Origin: Owenia fusiformis
Lineage: Eukaryota > Annelida > Polychaeta > Sabellida > Oweniidae
Direction: 5' to 3'
DNA: 64,000 nucleotides
Assembly: GCA_903813345.2 (NCBI GenBank)
Contig: CAIIXF020000001.1
Coordinates: 60,155,885 to 60,219,884 of the forward strand
In this document: in pieces, positions 51,501 to 63,573 of the stretch
Numbering within the stretch: position 1 is the stretch's first letter
Layout: each line of letters begins with the position of its first letter
The notes under the pieces: model-generated
Told to the model about the DNA's origin: nothing
What the model saw: the letters and a program-made list of their open reading frames with translations, nothing else
Database searches by the model: none
Translations under genes and position numbers: made by a program

Positions 51501-51945
51501 CAGCATATCAAGTAACTTCTTGTATCCAACTAATAGGAATATACCCAGAGCAAGCATGCCTCCACCCATCAACTTATGTAATGAAAGATGTAAGATAATG
51601 AAATATATGAATCGGTGTACACACAATACGAAACAATGTTTTAACACTTTCAGAAACAAGCTTGAAATAATTACAACATTGTTTCGTATAACTTGTACTT
51701 ACAACACTATTATGAGTATGCAAGCTTGTAGTTACAACACTATTGTAAGCAAGGTGTAAGTACAACTTTTAGCTCAACAACGACCGGGTAGATTGTACCC
51801 ATACACAAATATCGGGAAATGGCTTTTTTAGTTTGTAATAAGAACCTTATATTGTAAGCTAGCTGTAAATACAACATCATCAGATACTTACAACAAAGAT
51901 TGAATTGAGAGTGACAAGAATCGTCTTAGCAGCTTTACTTGCCAT
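45563..51945 (-). CDS. Tetraspanin, complete (8 exons)
   Basis: Four-pass membrane organiser of the tetraspanin family. Exons: 51892-51945, 51440-51572, 49940-50037, 47154-47283, 46840-46934, 46395-46628, 45830-45913, 45563-45625. All junctions are GT/AG with compatible phases and sum to 891 nt, 296 aa. TM1 spans exons 1-2 (VTLNSIFVLMGGGMLALGIF), TM2 is exon 3 (VLIGAGSVVFIIAFLGCFGA), TM3 is exon 4, and TM4 spans exons 7-8 (VYFIAAAATVAALE then IIGMIAACC). The large loop holds CCG at 173-175, SCC at 211-213, C236 and C250: six cysteines, the CD63/CD151-like pattern. Sequons in the loop are LNNT, GNYS, YNHT, WNSS and VNIT. The cytoplasmic tail is short (LWREIGKENDD). The small loop between TM1 and TM2 ends exactly where a 90-bp minisatellite starts, and every repeat unit carries the exon-2 donor. 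The first donor gives a normal-sized loop. I cannot assign an orthologue. Confidence 0.93.
48091..49140. repeat. 477-bp direct duplication with GGAC microsatellite tail (tetraspanin intron 3)
   Basis: Copy 1 begins near 48091 and copy 2 near 48568 (CCATTTTGAATTTTCTGAGG). They are nearly identical through GCGGCCATCTTGAAAAAA. Copy 1 has a run of about 17 C (near 48367) where copy 2 has six. Each copy also contains two related sub-units of about 145 bp. A (GGAC)n tract at 49100-49135 follows, then TTCGTTCGTTGGGATAATAA, which looks like the 3' end of a dispersed element. Confidence 0.85.
49195..49330. repeat. Short foldback/MITE
   Basis: TCCTATGATTTATGAGTGAT at the left is mirrored by AAATCATAGGA at the right, with ATATGATTTTTATCCAC against GTGGATTAAAATCATAT inside. 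The centre contains CTGCACGAGCGAGCGTAGCG and its partial complement. It lies in tetraspanin intron 3. Confidence 0.75.
50480..51525 (-). repeat. 90-bp minisatellite copying exon-2 end plus 5' splice site
   Basis: About 11 units (plus a diverged one at the low-coordinate end) with a strict 90-bp period over 51001-51451. Read on the minus strand, each unit encodes 30 residues, LLDMLKGWGAGGELVDAVDP followed by SLLETGKITE. Each contains the donor ACAG|GTAAGATAACG used by tetraspanin exon 2. The first seven units stay open in the exon-2 frame; a TAA arises near 50889 where TATATC replaces TATC. Units at 50.5-50.9 kb carry indels, including a C run in one. Using a more distal donor would add 30 residues per unit to the small extracellular loop without a frame change. 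The + strand is open too (51095-51598) only because the period is a multiple of three. Confidence 0.92.
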
Positions 51946-54900
51946 CGTCTCCGGTCTATTCTAGTATCCTAAAACATAAATCAAGCCACATATAATGCCT
52001 CCCAATGATTTAATTATAGACTGAAATAAAGACTGAACATGAAATGATGACCTTCTTACATTTCAGCGCAATCGGAACCCCCTATTGAATAGCATGTTAT
52101 GCTTGGAGGAAATGGAGAATGGCAATCGACTTTTGTTGCTTTTGAAGTCACGTCCGCACTTCACAGTTCAAAATCAACTTCTGTAGTAATGTGGAACCAC
52201 CTTCTAATTTGCCTCACTGACCTTTTATTGTTTCTCAAAACCTCAAAACACATTCTCTGAAATCAGGAATTTAGGGTGATAAGTAAGAATATTCTGTAGG
52301 GAGGGAATCTCACTCACATAAAATAAAGAGTACAAGTGACAACTTCCCCTTCCCCCAAATGAAATGCCTCTTAGTTTTTAGTCTTTTTAGTTATGTCTGG
52401 AATTTGTGATCGATTTCGCAAAGATCGCCAAAAAGGCACTAAAATCTGATTAAAAAAGTGAACTTATGGTTGCCAAACTTTTGCAGGGGGTGTAATGTTA
52501 AATCATTTTCTTGCAGCATCATAGAAAATGTATGTCCGCTTGGGAACATTTAGATCCATTGGAATGTCATCGTGGTAAGCCACGCCCTCTCCATCTCTAT
52601 CTTCCTGCGACGCAGAAAAAGATGCTATGAGTATCAGAATGTTAGAGTTGCAGTAAAGATGATCCATAAACAGGGAACGTTATCATGCTTAAAACTGGAA
52701 ATAATGTTTATTTCCTTAGATGAATCATAAATTTCTAAAATTAATTATTTGATATGCGTAGCATATATGTTTATGAGACTTTTACATGTATGTGTAATCT
52801 ATCTATCTAGACATGGAATTCATTTTTAGTTTTACCTACCTGAAAACAGCGAAAAATATAATAATCCAAACTCTTAAAAAAGAATCATTCAAATGCTACG
52901 TTTTAGTTGATATATTTGACATAATTTTATCGACTTGATCAATTTACTATAGTTCCGTGAGTTAAAGATTTTTAAATGGTGAATGCCAACTACTGCTATT
53001 TGATTTGAAAAGTTCTATTTGAAGAATTGGGAAATTGTTGTATTTAGGGATTATGAATTATGAATGAAATGGGCTTTAAGTAAATTTGTATGGGAATCAT
53101 GGAATGAATAGTGATAATAATGAACCTTTATAAAATGTTTTGCCAAGGACGAGGTGTTGTGTGATGGTTACTTGGCTCCCAAGTTCACGACAATATACAA
53201 TGATGTTAAAGAATTTTAGCTCGGGAGTGCGAGTTGGAGGTGATTGGCCCTTGTGTAAAAAAGGAAAATCGTTATAAGGTCGGATTAAGGAATTGGATTT
53301 GTTCGAAATGGTACAGAAATAGTATCATCATGATTATCCAATAAGTTTCTTATGCAATAATATGGTGATCTTGCAAAAAGCGTTATGTTTAAATTTTGAA
53401 TGTTTTGATATTGTTCAAACATAATCTGAATAAATGTGTAAAAAGAATTTTGGCACATGAATCAATGAATCGTTTATATTGTACCTTTATGTCAGCATTA
53501 TCATCCGGATGCTCTCAGTCAAAGATAAACATACAACGGGACTCGTTCATAATTGACAACGTTGAGACTTTTTATGACGTAATTAATTAAACTAACGAAT
53601 AAGAAGAGTATGACAAAAATGACAAATTACACCACAAAGCTAGGTGTAGGTGCCCACGCAAAGATATATTATATAATATTTCTCTGATATACATCAGCAC
53701 GTTTCGAGTGACCATCTACATGAGCCCAAAGTTCTAAAAGATTGAATATGAGGGCCAGATTGGGATATCTGTCTGGCATAAGAAAAACAATTACATGCTT
53801 ATGCCCATGCCCATGCCCTCCCCAGCATACGACATTAAAACTCAATAAAACTGCCAAGTGGAACGATACTGTTTAAGTGGAACACTTTTGAACAGATGGA
53901 GCAAAGGAATATCAAAGAGAAACATACACTGTATTATGCTGCCATCTATATAATGTATGAAGCAAATATTTGAAATCAGAATTATTGAATGCTGCCATCT
54001 TTTGAACTTGAGATTTATAAATTATTGTTTACATGGCCACCATTTCGTGTTCAGGAAAGAGGCTGGTCACGAATAAAACTTTTTCATGGAATATAAAGAA
54101 AACGAAATGATCTCATACCCAATAGATTGCTGAAAATAACACCAATATCTTTGTTATTAATGGTTTTCGTTTACAAAGTGAATAAAAATGTCAGTTTACT
54201 CATGGGAGTATTCAAACTTATTAAACCATATCAAGGAAAAAAGTATTTATCTTAGAAAACAATTTCTTTTTAATTGATGGTAATGAGAAGACTGTCTCTC
54301 ATCATTGATGGGATAAGGTGTAGGAAATAACAAGTGGGCGATTGTACTCTTTAAACATTAGTATTATAAATTAATTTAAAATTATTTATTTATAATAATA
54401 CCATTAAGTAAACAATAAATCCACATAAAACCTAAAATTATTTTTAAATTTTATTTTATTATTTTTTTCAGTTGTTTTTTATTTTTACATGTCATTACGT
54501 TTGTAATGTTTCAGCATAGAAGTCATCCTGACTTGTACAGGCATTGTTCCACATTCTAAACATGTTTATGTATCCAATGTGTTTACAAATATTACACCAG
54601 GAAATCCTTGTCATATAAACATTAAAATGGTACTCATTAACAATACTGTATTACTACTCAATTTGATGCTGTTTTATTTGGTGATTTCCAATCTCTGGAA
54701 TATTGAAGAGGTTTAATCTGTTGGGTTTGAGGAAAATTATCCATTGGAGGAAAGTGAAGAAAATTATATTGGCGCCAACATTTTAAGATTTAATGGCACA
54801 AAATCTCACTTGATCACTATAAAGATGGAGATTAACAATTCCAAGGCTACTATTAAATTGTGAACAGTATGTTGGTATCTGAAACCATCCTATAAAACAA

Positions 54901-56188
54901 TAGTTATTATATCAAGTTGTAACAAAGTTGTCACTTCTTTAACATGGCCTTGAATAGAAAACATTAATTTCATGTCTTAACTTAATCTTTGTTTTCTACA
55001 TGTATTGATGGACTTTGGAGTATATCACAAATAAATTGAAGCTATTCATTTAACATGTACATTGATAACATTATCTAAAAAGTTGCTTTGCTACAAAAAT
55101 TTCTATATGCCTTCTGGTATTTCTCTCATAAAGTAGGTCAATTTTAGGGACATGTTCTATAATTCAATAAACAGAAATGTAACTTGCTCGGTTATTATTG
55201 AGTTCTTATCTCAATAGATTTCTTAACTGCAACATTGAGAAAATTATTTGATTTAATATTGACAAAGTCCTTAATAACATACATTTACAATCTATAAAGC
55301 CAAACAAATGTGTATAAAATAGAACCCTGATCTGCTGATAGTGTGCGTGAAATATAATAGAAAGTCTTGCAACAAGTCCCCCATCAATTTCCCAGTACCC
55401 TCTCTTTTCCCTTTGCAAAAGAGAATGGGACAGAGGTTTAATGCAGGGACTTGAAGCAGGACTATATTATAGAAGTTTATGTAAAACTTACAATATTTCA
55501 ACATATCAAAAATCAGATCTAAAAAAAATTCTGATCTCGAGTTTTTCAACTTGGTTAACAATTCCTCTGGTTTTGTTTCTATTTACAATATATACAGTAT
55601 ATGTACAATGTCGTATTGTATATGCTGGTGTGTGTTCAATCATACTTTCACTTGATTATGTTTCAATTTCACCGGAAATTTTTTAATGCAAAGCAAATGA
55701 TGGTGGTTATAAGTTACATCATATTTTGATATGACTCAATATTGGATTGCTTTTGAAAATATAACTGAAGTAAACACACTTTATTATACTGGCCATTAAC
55801 ACATGGAGTATTCTCATTGTCAAAAATACTAATAATGCTTTCATGACCTTCATTGGTTTTTTAATTTTAAAATCAAATTACAAAAATACTGCATATTACA
55901 AAACTACAAGATATAAACAATATGTACATGGGGAAGCAAATAAATCTGAACATGGAGAATTTTTCTCATAAGCTCTTTTGTTAAAAATTGCACTTTTAAG
56001 TTGGTTTAGATTTCCCATCAATTTCACTATAATAAAACATTCAAGAATGCCAAGCAAGAACTGAACCACATTCCAAAGACATGCTGAGTAATTATTTAGT
56101 TTGGGAAATAATAGTTGCTTATTGAACAACTATAAAGTTATCACTTCAGAAAATCAAACAATAACATCTGGAAATATGAACACAGCTT
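51946..56188. other. Intergenic; tetraspanin 5' flank and SLC25 3' UTR
   Basis: The tetraspanin 5' UTR and promoter should lie just right of 51945. From about 55780 to 56188 the sequence is probably 3' UTR of the SLC25 gene; TTTATT on + at 55780-55785 is a minus-strand AATAAA. Nothing coding is supported between. Confidence 0.4.
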
Positions 56189-56379
56189 CTACTTAAGGTA
56201 AGCAGATACAAGCTCATAGACTGATAGAGTTATCGCCATTTGTGGCACTTGTTTGTAAAGATAGATCCTATAGCCTTTGTACAGGCCTGGGATGCCATCT
56301 GTTGAGTAAATGTGTTTGACAATTTGCCGCAGAGACCGACATTGCGTACTGGCCTCCTGTAGCTGTGTTCTTAGCACCT
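56189..56379 (-). CDS. SLC25A36: SLC25 distal alternative terminal exon
   Basis: Acceptor TTTGTTACAG, the same phase (AG first), then 62 residues and TAG. It is homologous to the proximal terminal exon position by position ([15 protein letters not shown] versus [35 protein letters not shown] versus [24 protein letters not shown] versus YEAV) but strongly diverged. It would join the same upstream exon to give PHEVLR, keeping the third-repeat signature. It is open to its own stop, so it looks like a tandemly duplicated, mutually exclusive terminal exon rather than debris. Confidence 0.75.
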
Positions 56380-59300
56380 CTGTAACAAACAGCTTATGTT
56401 AGTACATTGTGCAGATATTAATTCACTCACAATAATAACACATGCACAGGCAAGTGTGACAGCCTAATCAACAAGTGTGACAGCCTGGAATAAAACCAAG
56501 GCTGCAAAATAGAATCTATCTATACAAACAACACAACAAATCTACTGGATTGAGCATATCAAAGTCTTTAACCTAGATATGCACATTTCAGCATAACATA
56601 GCACACAAAAGCTCTGCTCATATATATACTTAAAAACGTTACACCCAAACAAGGGCAAAAAATCTCATACTGCAATTCAAACTGTATATTGATTTGATAT
56701 ACAAACGATTATGTACAAAATTTGGCCCAGAGATTGAGCAGAGCAGACTGCCAAATGCAAAAATAAGTGTATTAGTAACCAAATTACCAGCCTCTCTAAA
56801 CTGATCAGAACTGTAGAGACTTGATCTGAAATAATACAAGTCTGGATGACAATTAAGTCCTGTTCTGGAGCCACTGGTATCTGTGTTTGGAATAAACCAG
56901 ACATATTAGCCACAACACATGGAAGATGGATAACAATGTCTCATTCAGTCAGCATGTCCAACTCGTCCAAAGAAGTATATAACAGCTTCATATGTTGCCA
57001 TCATGATTGCTGTGTTAGGTATCTGCCTGACCATCTGAGTACCTAGACCTCTATAGAGGCCCATGTAGCCTTCCTCTATGTAAACTGTTCTAAGAGTCTG
57101 TACAAAAGACCGGTATTTGTTACCTTCCTCACGTAATCTTGTCCTTGCGACCTCTGGAATAGAAAAACAATTGGAAAATTACATATAAGTTATCATAAGT
57201 ATATCTGAAATTTTTTTGGAGGGAGGGGCCGCAGATGTTGCAAAATCCTTAGCTGAAGGTGGAGGGAGTGAGAATAGCTAAAAGCAAAGCATTTACACAT
57301 GCAGTGTACAATATTCCAATTCATTAAATGGAGGCAAAGTAAATCATTTACTAAAATAGATATTGCTCATGAAACAAATATTACTTGCTGTTCAGACCAG
57401 TAATGGCTTCTTACTAGGTTCCTTAGGATTAAAATGTACTTTTAATTAATCTCACAACCAATAAGTTTATAACTTTTGCCTCAGTTCTCACCTTGTCAAG
57501 CCATGCTTCTTAAGTCTAAAATATGTGATAGATGAACCTAAGCTGTGAATCACTGACTTACCATGAGGATATGTTAATGTTGAAGCACATGTTTTCGATG
57601 TAGCACCAGCCAGCATATACTTAAGGAAGTGTCTTATCTTTGTCTCTGCTTCACTACAGTCTGTATTATTGGCATATTTTTTTCTGTCACTCTCCATTAG
57701 TTTGGCTTTTAGAGCCTCGTAAATGACAAAATGAATCATAGTCTCTGAGATCCCGAAATATGATGCTGTAATACCTTTGTAGAAACCTTTCAATCCATGG
57801 TTTTTATAGACATCGGATATACACTGGCGAATTGTCATGAAGCTGTTATGACTGGAAATAAATAAATTTGTTTTTGTAGGACAATCAATACAAGTTGCAC
57901 TACAAAAGTAACACAATGATGAATCATAATCAAAGATTTGAATTATATGATTACCTAAATGCCAATTAAAGGTCTATTTATTAGACATATGCAAATTTAG
58001 TATTTTCAACCAAATGATTTATTATCTTCCTGGACTTAGTTTAAAACTAATTCAAAGTACAATTGATAAAAAAGATTGATGAAAATCTACCAAGAACAGC
58101 AATGACAACATTTTATCTTCATTTGAACAATATTAGTGAACAAGGCATTAACATGACAAAATGTCACCACCTAAAACAATTTGGTCAATTTAAAGCAAGT
58201 TGGAAAATACCTTTTGACCTTAAGATACCTCTTTGACTTTTTTTGACATTGAGAAGGTCATTGAAGGTCAAATGTCAAATGTAAAGTCAGATTTGAACTT
58301 CTGAGAACATGTAGATGATTTTGAAAAAAAATTAAGTAAATTTGAAGCAAGTTGAAAAAAGACCTTTTTGACCTTGAAAAGGTCATTGAAGGTCAAATGT
58401 CAAATGTAAAGTCAGATTTGAACTTCTGAGAACATGTAGATGATTTTGAAAAAAAAAATTAGTCAATTTGAAGCAAGTTGAAAAAAGACCTTTTTGACCT
58501 TGAGAAGGTCATTGAAGGTCAAAGGTCAAATCTAAAGTCAGATTTGAACTTCTGAGAACTTGTAAAGTCAAATTTGAACTTCTGAAAAGATGTAGATGAT
58601 TTTGAAAAAAAAAATTGGTCAATTTGAAGCAAGTTGAAAACAGACCTTTTTGACCTTTTTTGACCTTGAGAAGGTGATTAAAGGTCAAATGTCAAATCTA
58701 AAGTCAGATTTGAATTTCTGAGAACATGTAGATATTTTGAAAAAAAAATTAGTCAATTTGAAGCAAGATGAAAAAATACCTTTTTGACCTTTTTTGACAT
58801 TGAGAAGGTCATTGAAGGTCAAATGTCAAATCTAAAGTCAGATTTGAATTTCTGAGAACATGTAGATGATTTTGAAAAAAAAAATTAGTCAATTTGAAGC
58901 AAGTTGAAAAAAGACCTTTTTGACCTTTTTATTTGACTTTGAGAAGGTCATTGAAGGTCAAATGTCAAATCTTAAGTCAGATTTGAATTTCTGAGAACAC
59001 GTAGATGATTTTGAAAAAAAATTTAGTCAATTTGAAGCAAGTTGAAAACAGACCTTTTTGACCTTGAGAAGGTCATTGAAGGTCAAATGTCAAATCTAAA
59101 GTCAGATTTGAAGGTCAAATGTCAAATCTAAAGTCAGATTTGAATTTCTGAGAACATGTAGATGATTTTGAAAAAAAATTTAGTCAATGTGAAGCAAGTT
59201 GAAAAAAGACCTTTTTGACCTTGAGAAGGTCATTGAAGGTCAAATGTCAAATCTAAAGTGAGATTTGAACTTCTGAGAACATGTAGATGATTTAGAAAAA

Positions 59301-62300
59301 AATTGAAGTCAGTCTAAACAGTATTTGTTAAGTTATAGGAAGTTGTAAGAAATTGTTACAGACGCCGGACGCCAACCTCCAACCACCAACCACCGTCGCA
59401 AAAACACGGAGACCATAACAATATGTCACCACTTTTGGTGGTGACATAAAAATTAGATTAAATTCAAATGTGCTAGATAATTAAATTGAAGATGTAGACG
59501 CTAATTGATCTTAAATGCATGTTTCAGACATGTGTACACACATTTACAAAGTACACGTGTTTACAAAGCATGTGGCATCAAATTGCTTTAGACATTGACT
59601 GAGTATAAATTCACATGTTTCAGACATGTGCATACATGTTCACATAGCGAACATGTTGATTGATGTGGCCAATTGCTAGAGTACAAAGAAAAATGACTTC
59701 TGACCTTACTATTACTATATTGAAGTATGAGGCCTAAACTTTTCAAAAGCATAATTAACTGGTTTCCTTGCTTTACTTTCATCGACTTAAATGAAATATT
59801 TTAATAAATAGATAACAGCAATGAGAAATCTAACCCAGATATGTAAAATATTATACAGTTGAATAAGTTGATCCACTTGTACTGTTTAAATAAATTAGAT
59901 ATGAAATATGATAATTCAAAACAAGACACACTTTTACAGAGCACGTGTCACCCAATTTGCTGTAAATAAAACTGTCCAGATTATGACCTTACTTTATATA
60001 CATGTTATGAGTCTTTATCTTTTGCTACAGTATCTATGTACAAATTATTAAAGATGAATGTCTAACTGATTATGTAATAGGTGCTAGGGTTTAAGTAAAA
60101 GATACAGAATGGGCAATTGGCAACATATTTAGAAATCACATAGATCTGAGTTGTAACATTAGATTTGGAGGGGGGATAGCTGGAGTGAAAATGTGGCAAA
60201 TATTCCAAAGATTATAATACACAAAATGCAGCCTCATTAAAATTGACCTATGACTATGACTGAACTCTACTGGGAAATCAATGTCACTTAAACAAGATGG
60301 CAAATATTCATATTTATAAATACATGTACCACCAATATGAATTTAACAGTAAACAGTCTGTTTTTATGTTTACAATAGAGTACCCACATTCAAAAGAGTG
60401 CGTTGTGCTATGTTTCTATTCATTTTTGTTGCAATATAAAAATCAAAACAAACTTGGTGACCTCCTAGTGCCACCCCTGGTGTTGTTTACAAACACCAAG
60501 GTTTTACAGTAATGTTGTTATGAACTTATGGTCAAGACGGCTGCTCTAGAATATGATTATGAGGGTTGTTTAGGGTCGTGGTCAAGGAAACAATTTCCAC
60601 ACATGTGGAATAATATTCTCAATATAAACAGGCCTTCCATCTATACTAAGAGTGAAAAATTTATTTTACAAATTAAAGCTTATCTATGGCATTCAGAAAC
60701 AGATTAATTTTTCACGGACTAAAAACAAAAATATTTTTCCATTAGACTAAGATGTAAACAGGAAAGTTCATATCAATGAAGTCAATCTAACCTTATGTAA
60801 TGATGCTTACTGACAAAACTTTGACGTCAATTCAGTTAATTTCCTTCGAAATTTGCTCAAAACAAATAATTATACAAGGCAATTTTCTTAACTGATCTGA
60901 GTACTTAAAGCAATTAACCCAGTTCGAAGTTATGTTTATCTTTAAGTTAATAGAATTCTAAATATGTGTTATACATGTACTTTTAAGAAAGTATGACATT
61001 AATGGTTAAAAGCCTAGAGCCTATTCGCATCCCTCAAGTTCACAAAAGCACATTTATAAACTTTTTAATGGATACTTAAGCTCAATGAGACAATACAATG
61101 GTTTGAAATAGCTGATGCAATGTCAACTTTAAGCAAGGCATTAACATGCAAATATCACCACCTGCCATTTCTTATGACTGCCAACAGTCGAACACCATCC
61201 AAAAGTTGGAAACTATAACTACTGTATATGTCACCACATAATGAAATGATATGAATAAAGGAAATCAATCATTTCAATGGTAACTAGTGTACTGTTAATG
61301 CTTATAATATTTACAATATATGATGAAATACTGAATTACCTTTGGTCAAGCTGCAATCTGGTTTTGATGAGCCATATTGGATTGGTACAAGTACATGCTG
61401 AAAATCCTACAAGCAAACAAACAAACAATTATATCATTTGTTCAGTTATCTACTTATTAAAAAAGTTTGATGTTTAAATGACTCCTACAGAAATCAAAAT
61501 TTATTTTTGTACTTATTCGTTTATGTTTTTGTATTTATATGTGATGGACACTTTTCACATTTCATAAATAGATCCAACATTTAAAAGCACATTTTAATCG
61601 AATATCAAATTTATTGAAATACATGTAAACAAAGACATGTTGCAATGCCAATATACTAAAAAAATAAAGACCAAGGGCCAAAGCGAGTGTAAAGGTCATA
61701 AAAGAAAAACTGTATCAATGATAGCCCTTATCAACAACATCATTTATTGAGATTAAATGACAGCACAATATGAATAATCAAACAACTTCAAGGCTGTAAG
61801 GTCAACTTGACTTATTAATGAGTGGAAAGTTTTCAGAGTTAAATACCAGGAGTCAACAAAAACAACAACATATTAATGAGTATATGATGGTTCAAACTCC
61901 AGTGAATTAAAAAAACTTTTTAAGTGCACATAAACCAAGCTTTGTATTTAACCTAACCTAAATGTCTAGAGCAGTGTTTACATAGGATCATTCTAAAATA
62001 ACATTTATGAATTCCTCCAATAAATAACAAGTTCACTAAGTTAAAGAAAAAGATTGAGGTACAGAACTAGAAGTATTTCGATATATCAATATAAGATATC
62101 TAAAATTAGATGTTATGTTATGAATTGGGAAATGAAATGAGATCAGTTATTGATTGATTTAACATATGCCGAGTAGTGAGTCATAACAACTTTATAAGTC
62201 AGTTAAAGTACACAGTGAATTACATTACATTGATTGCAAGGAATATCCAGGGTAGTGGAGACAATCTGCCACAGATTCATGATGAATCACTGAACTAAAA

Positions 62301-63573
62301 CAGCCTGAAGCTTTCATCATGATTTTATATTACCTTGTGCCCTAATAAACTCCTTTGGAGGGGATCTTAACATCATAAAAGTCACCTGATTTAAATCCAA
62401 TTTGTGTCAAAAATTTACCCGTGATTATCTGACCTCATCTGGTAGGGAACAAGATGACTTTTATAAACCTAAGTAAGGCTTCAAATATTATTTTGGAATT
62501 GTTTGACAGCATTTAATATTAGCATCTAATTTGAACCCTTGGACATCAGGCTTTCAAGTATCAAGAAAATATTGTTTTTAGGGTTCTAATAAGACAGTAA
62601 GTCTATTTCTATTTCTATTCTATTTCTCAGCAACTATCTAAACTGGTCTTCAAATAGACCTTGCAGAGGTATTCAACAACATCCTTCCAAAAACTGGATG
62701 CTCAAAAACGCAGTAAAACTTATCCAGCAATGCATTTTCAATTACTTCCATAAATTTCCAATAAAAATTCTCCATGACTAATGTTTAAATGCAACATGTG
62801 GGCTAAGAAATATCTTACAGACCAAGTAACAATTTATTTTGAGATATCTAGTCAGGTTATACTTCAGTTGAGTTAAAAATGTCAAACAACATCAAAAAAT
62901 GCCCATGAACCCAAATTCTTAACTTGAACTTCAAACTGAGTGATGATAAAAATTGTAAATCAAGTGAAGAATGACATGTCCTACACTTAAAATGCAATAA
63001 AAATTGCATATTCTTGCAGATGATAAAAGCGAACTTACCGGCAGCACCGGCTGCTGTCATGTGAACCAATGGAGTGTCTGGGGTAAGCACCTTGTTGAGG
63101 TAAAGTTTTGATTGAGCATATGTCACGAAATATATCGCCCTGAAAGTAAAAACATAAATTAAGTTAATTGTCATACCATGTGGGCCAATTAGAAGAACAA
63201 GTGAACAACAACAGAGGGCTTTATTTGAACAAGGATCTGATATTTAACAACAAACCGGCCAATCAGATCCCAAGAAATTTCATCATCATAGAATAAAATA
63301 GAATATTACACATGAGATACATTACAGAAAATATTACAATTTTATCCAGACAGAAAATGTCTGCATTGGCAGGCAGCCAGAAAGTATTGATTGTCAGGAT
63401 CGTTAATTGAATAACCTTCATCTAAGAATCAATACATAGAAGGTAATGTTTGTAAACATCATGTGACTAAATGAAACTGAGAAGATGGATCATACCTTGA
63501 TGGAGCAACACCGACTAGATTTGGTCCCAAACCTTTGAAAAGACCCCTGTATCCCTCCTTATGAAGAATTATC
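56189..63573 (-). CDS. SLC25A36: SLC25A33/A36-like mitochondrial carrier, 5' exons outside window
   Basis: Inner-membrane carrier of the pyrimidine-nucleotide subgroup. Exons in order: 63496-63573, 63039-63139, 61340-61397, 57562-57851, then alternative terminal exons 56945-57153 or 56189-56379. All junctions are GT/AG with matching phases. The text follows the family: [15 protein letters not shown] then [19 protein letters not shown] (signature PIWLIK, where W fits this subgroup), [20 protein letters not shown] then [20 protein letters not shown] (signature PHEVxR) and [14 protein letters not shown]. With the proximal last exon the visible part is about 243 aa. The first repeat's PxDxxK/R half and the N-terminus are missing because they lie beyond the right edge. 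The intron at 57852-61339 carries a pearl-like element. I cannot separate A33 from A36; the symbol is the nearest name. Confidence 0.9.
56945..57153 (-). CDS. SLC25A36: SLC25 proximal terminal exon (canonical)
   Basis: Acceptor CTATTCCAG, then AG completing the Glu codon of PHE, then 68 residues and TGA. It contains [36 protein letters not shown] and [10 protein letters not shown], the usual final half-repeat of SLC25A33/A36 proteins. I see no AATAAA or ATTAAA on the minus strand between its stop and the distal exon (56380-56944), so transcripts may run on past the distal exon. Confidence 0.9.
58144..59450 (+). mobile_element. Pearl/Helentron-like element with about nine core units (SLC25 intron)
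   Basis: The 5' block is GGCATTAACATGACAAAATG then TCACCACCT. The tandem core has units of about 120-150 bp, each with AATTTGAAGCAAGTTGAAAA, TGACCTTGAGAAGGTCATTG, AAGGTCAAATGTCAAAT and GTCAGATTTGAA. The 3' block is CAGTCTAAACAGTATTTGTT to CGGAGACCA, and the terminal hairpin is GTCACCACTTTTGGTGGTGAC. It is the best preserved copy of the family in this window. Confidence 0.8.
59451..61339. other. Remainder of SLC25 intron; nothing further seen
   Basis: AT-rich intron without a coding exon that fits the carrier. ACATGTTTCAGACATGTG-like words recur near 59520 and 59615. Confidence 0.4.
61137..61245 (+). mobile_element. Minimal coreless copy of the pearl-like element
   Basis: GGCATTAACATGCAAATATC then ACCACCT at the left and TATGTCACCAC at the right bound only about 70 bp of unrelated sequence, without tandem core. 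It fits a collapsed or very degenerate family member. Confidence 0.45.

Noticed and set aside
50480-51525. CRISPR-like array
   Set aside because: Repeats are directly adjacent with no unique spacers, and this is an animal gene.
51095-51598. 167-codon + frame with perfect 30-residue repeats
   Set aside because: Antisense shadow of the 90-bp tetraspanin minisatellite; open only because the period is a multiple of three.
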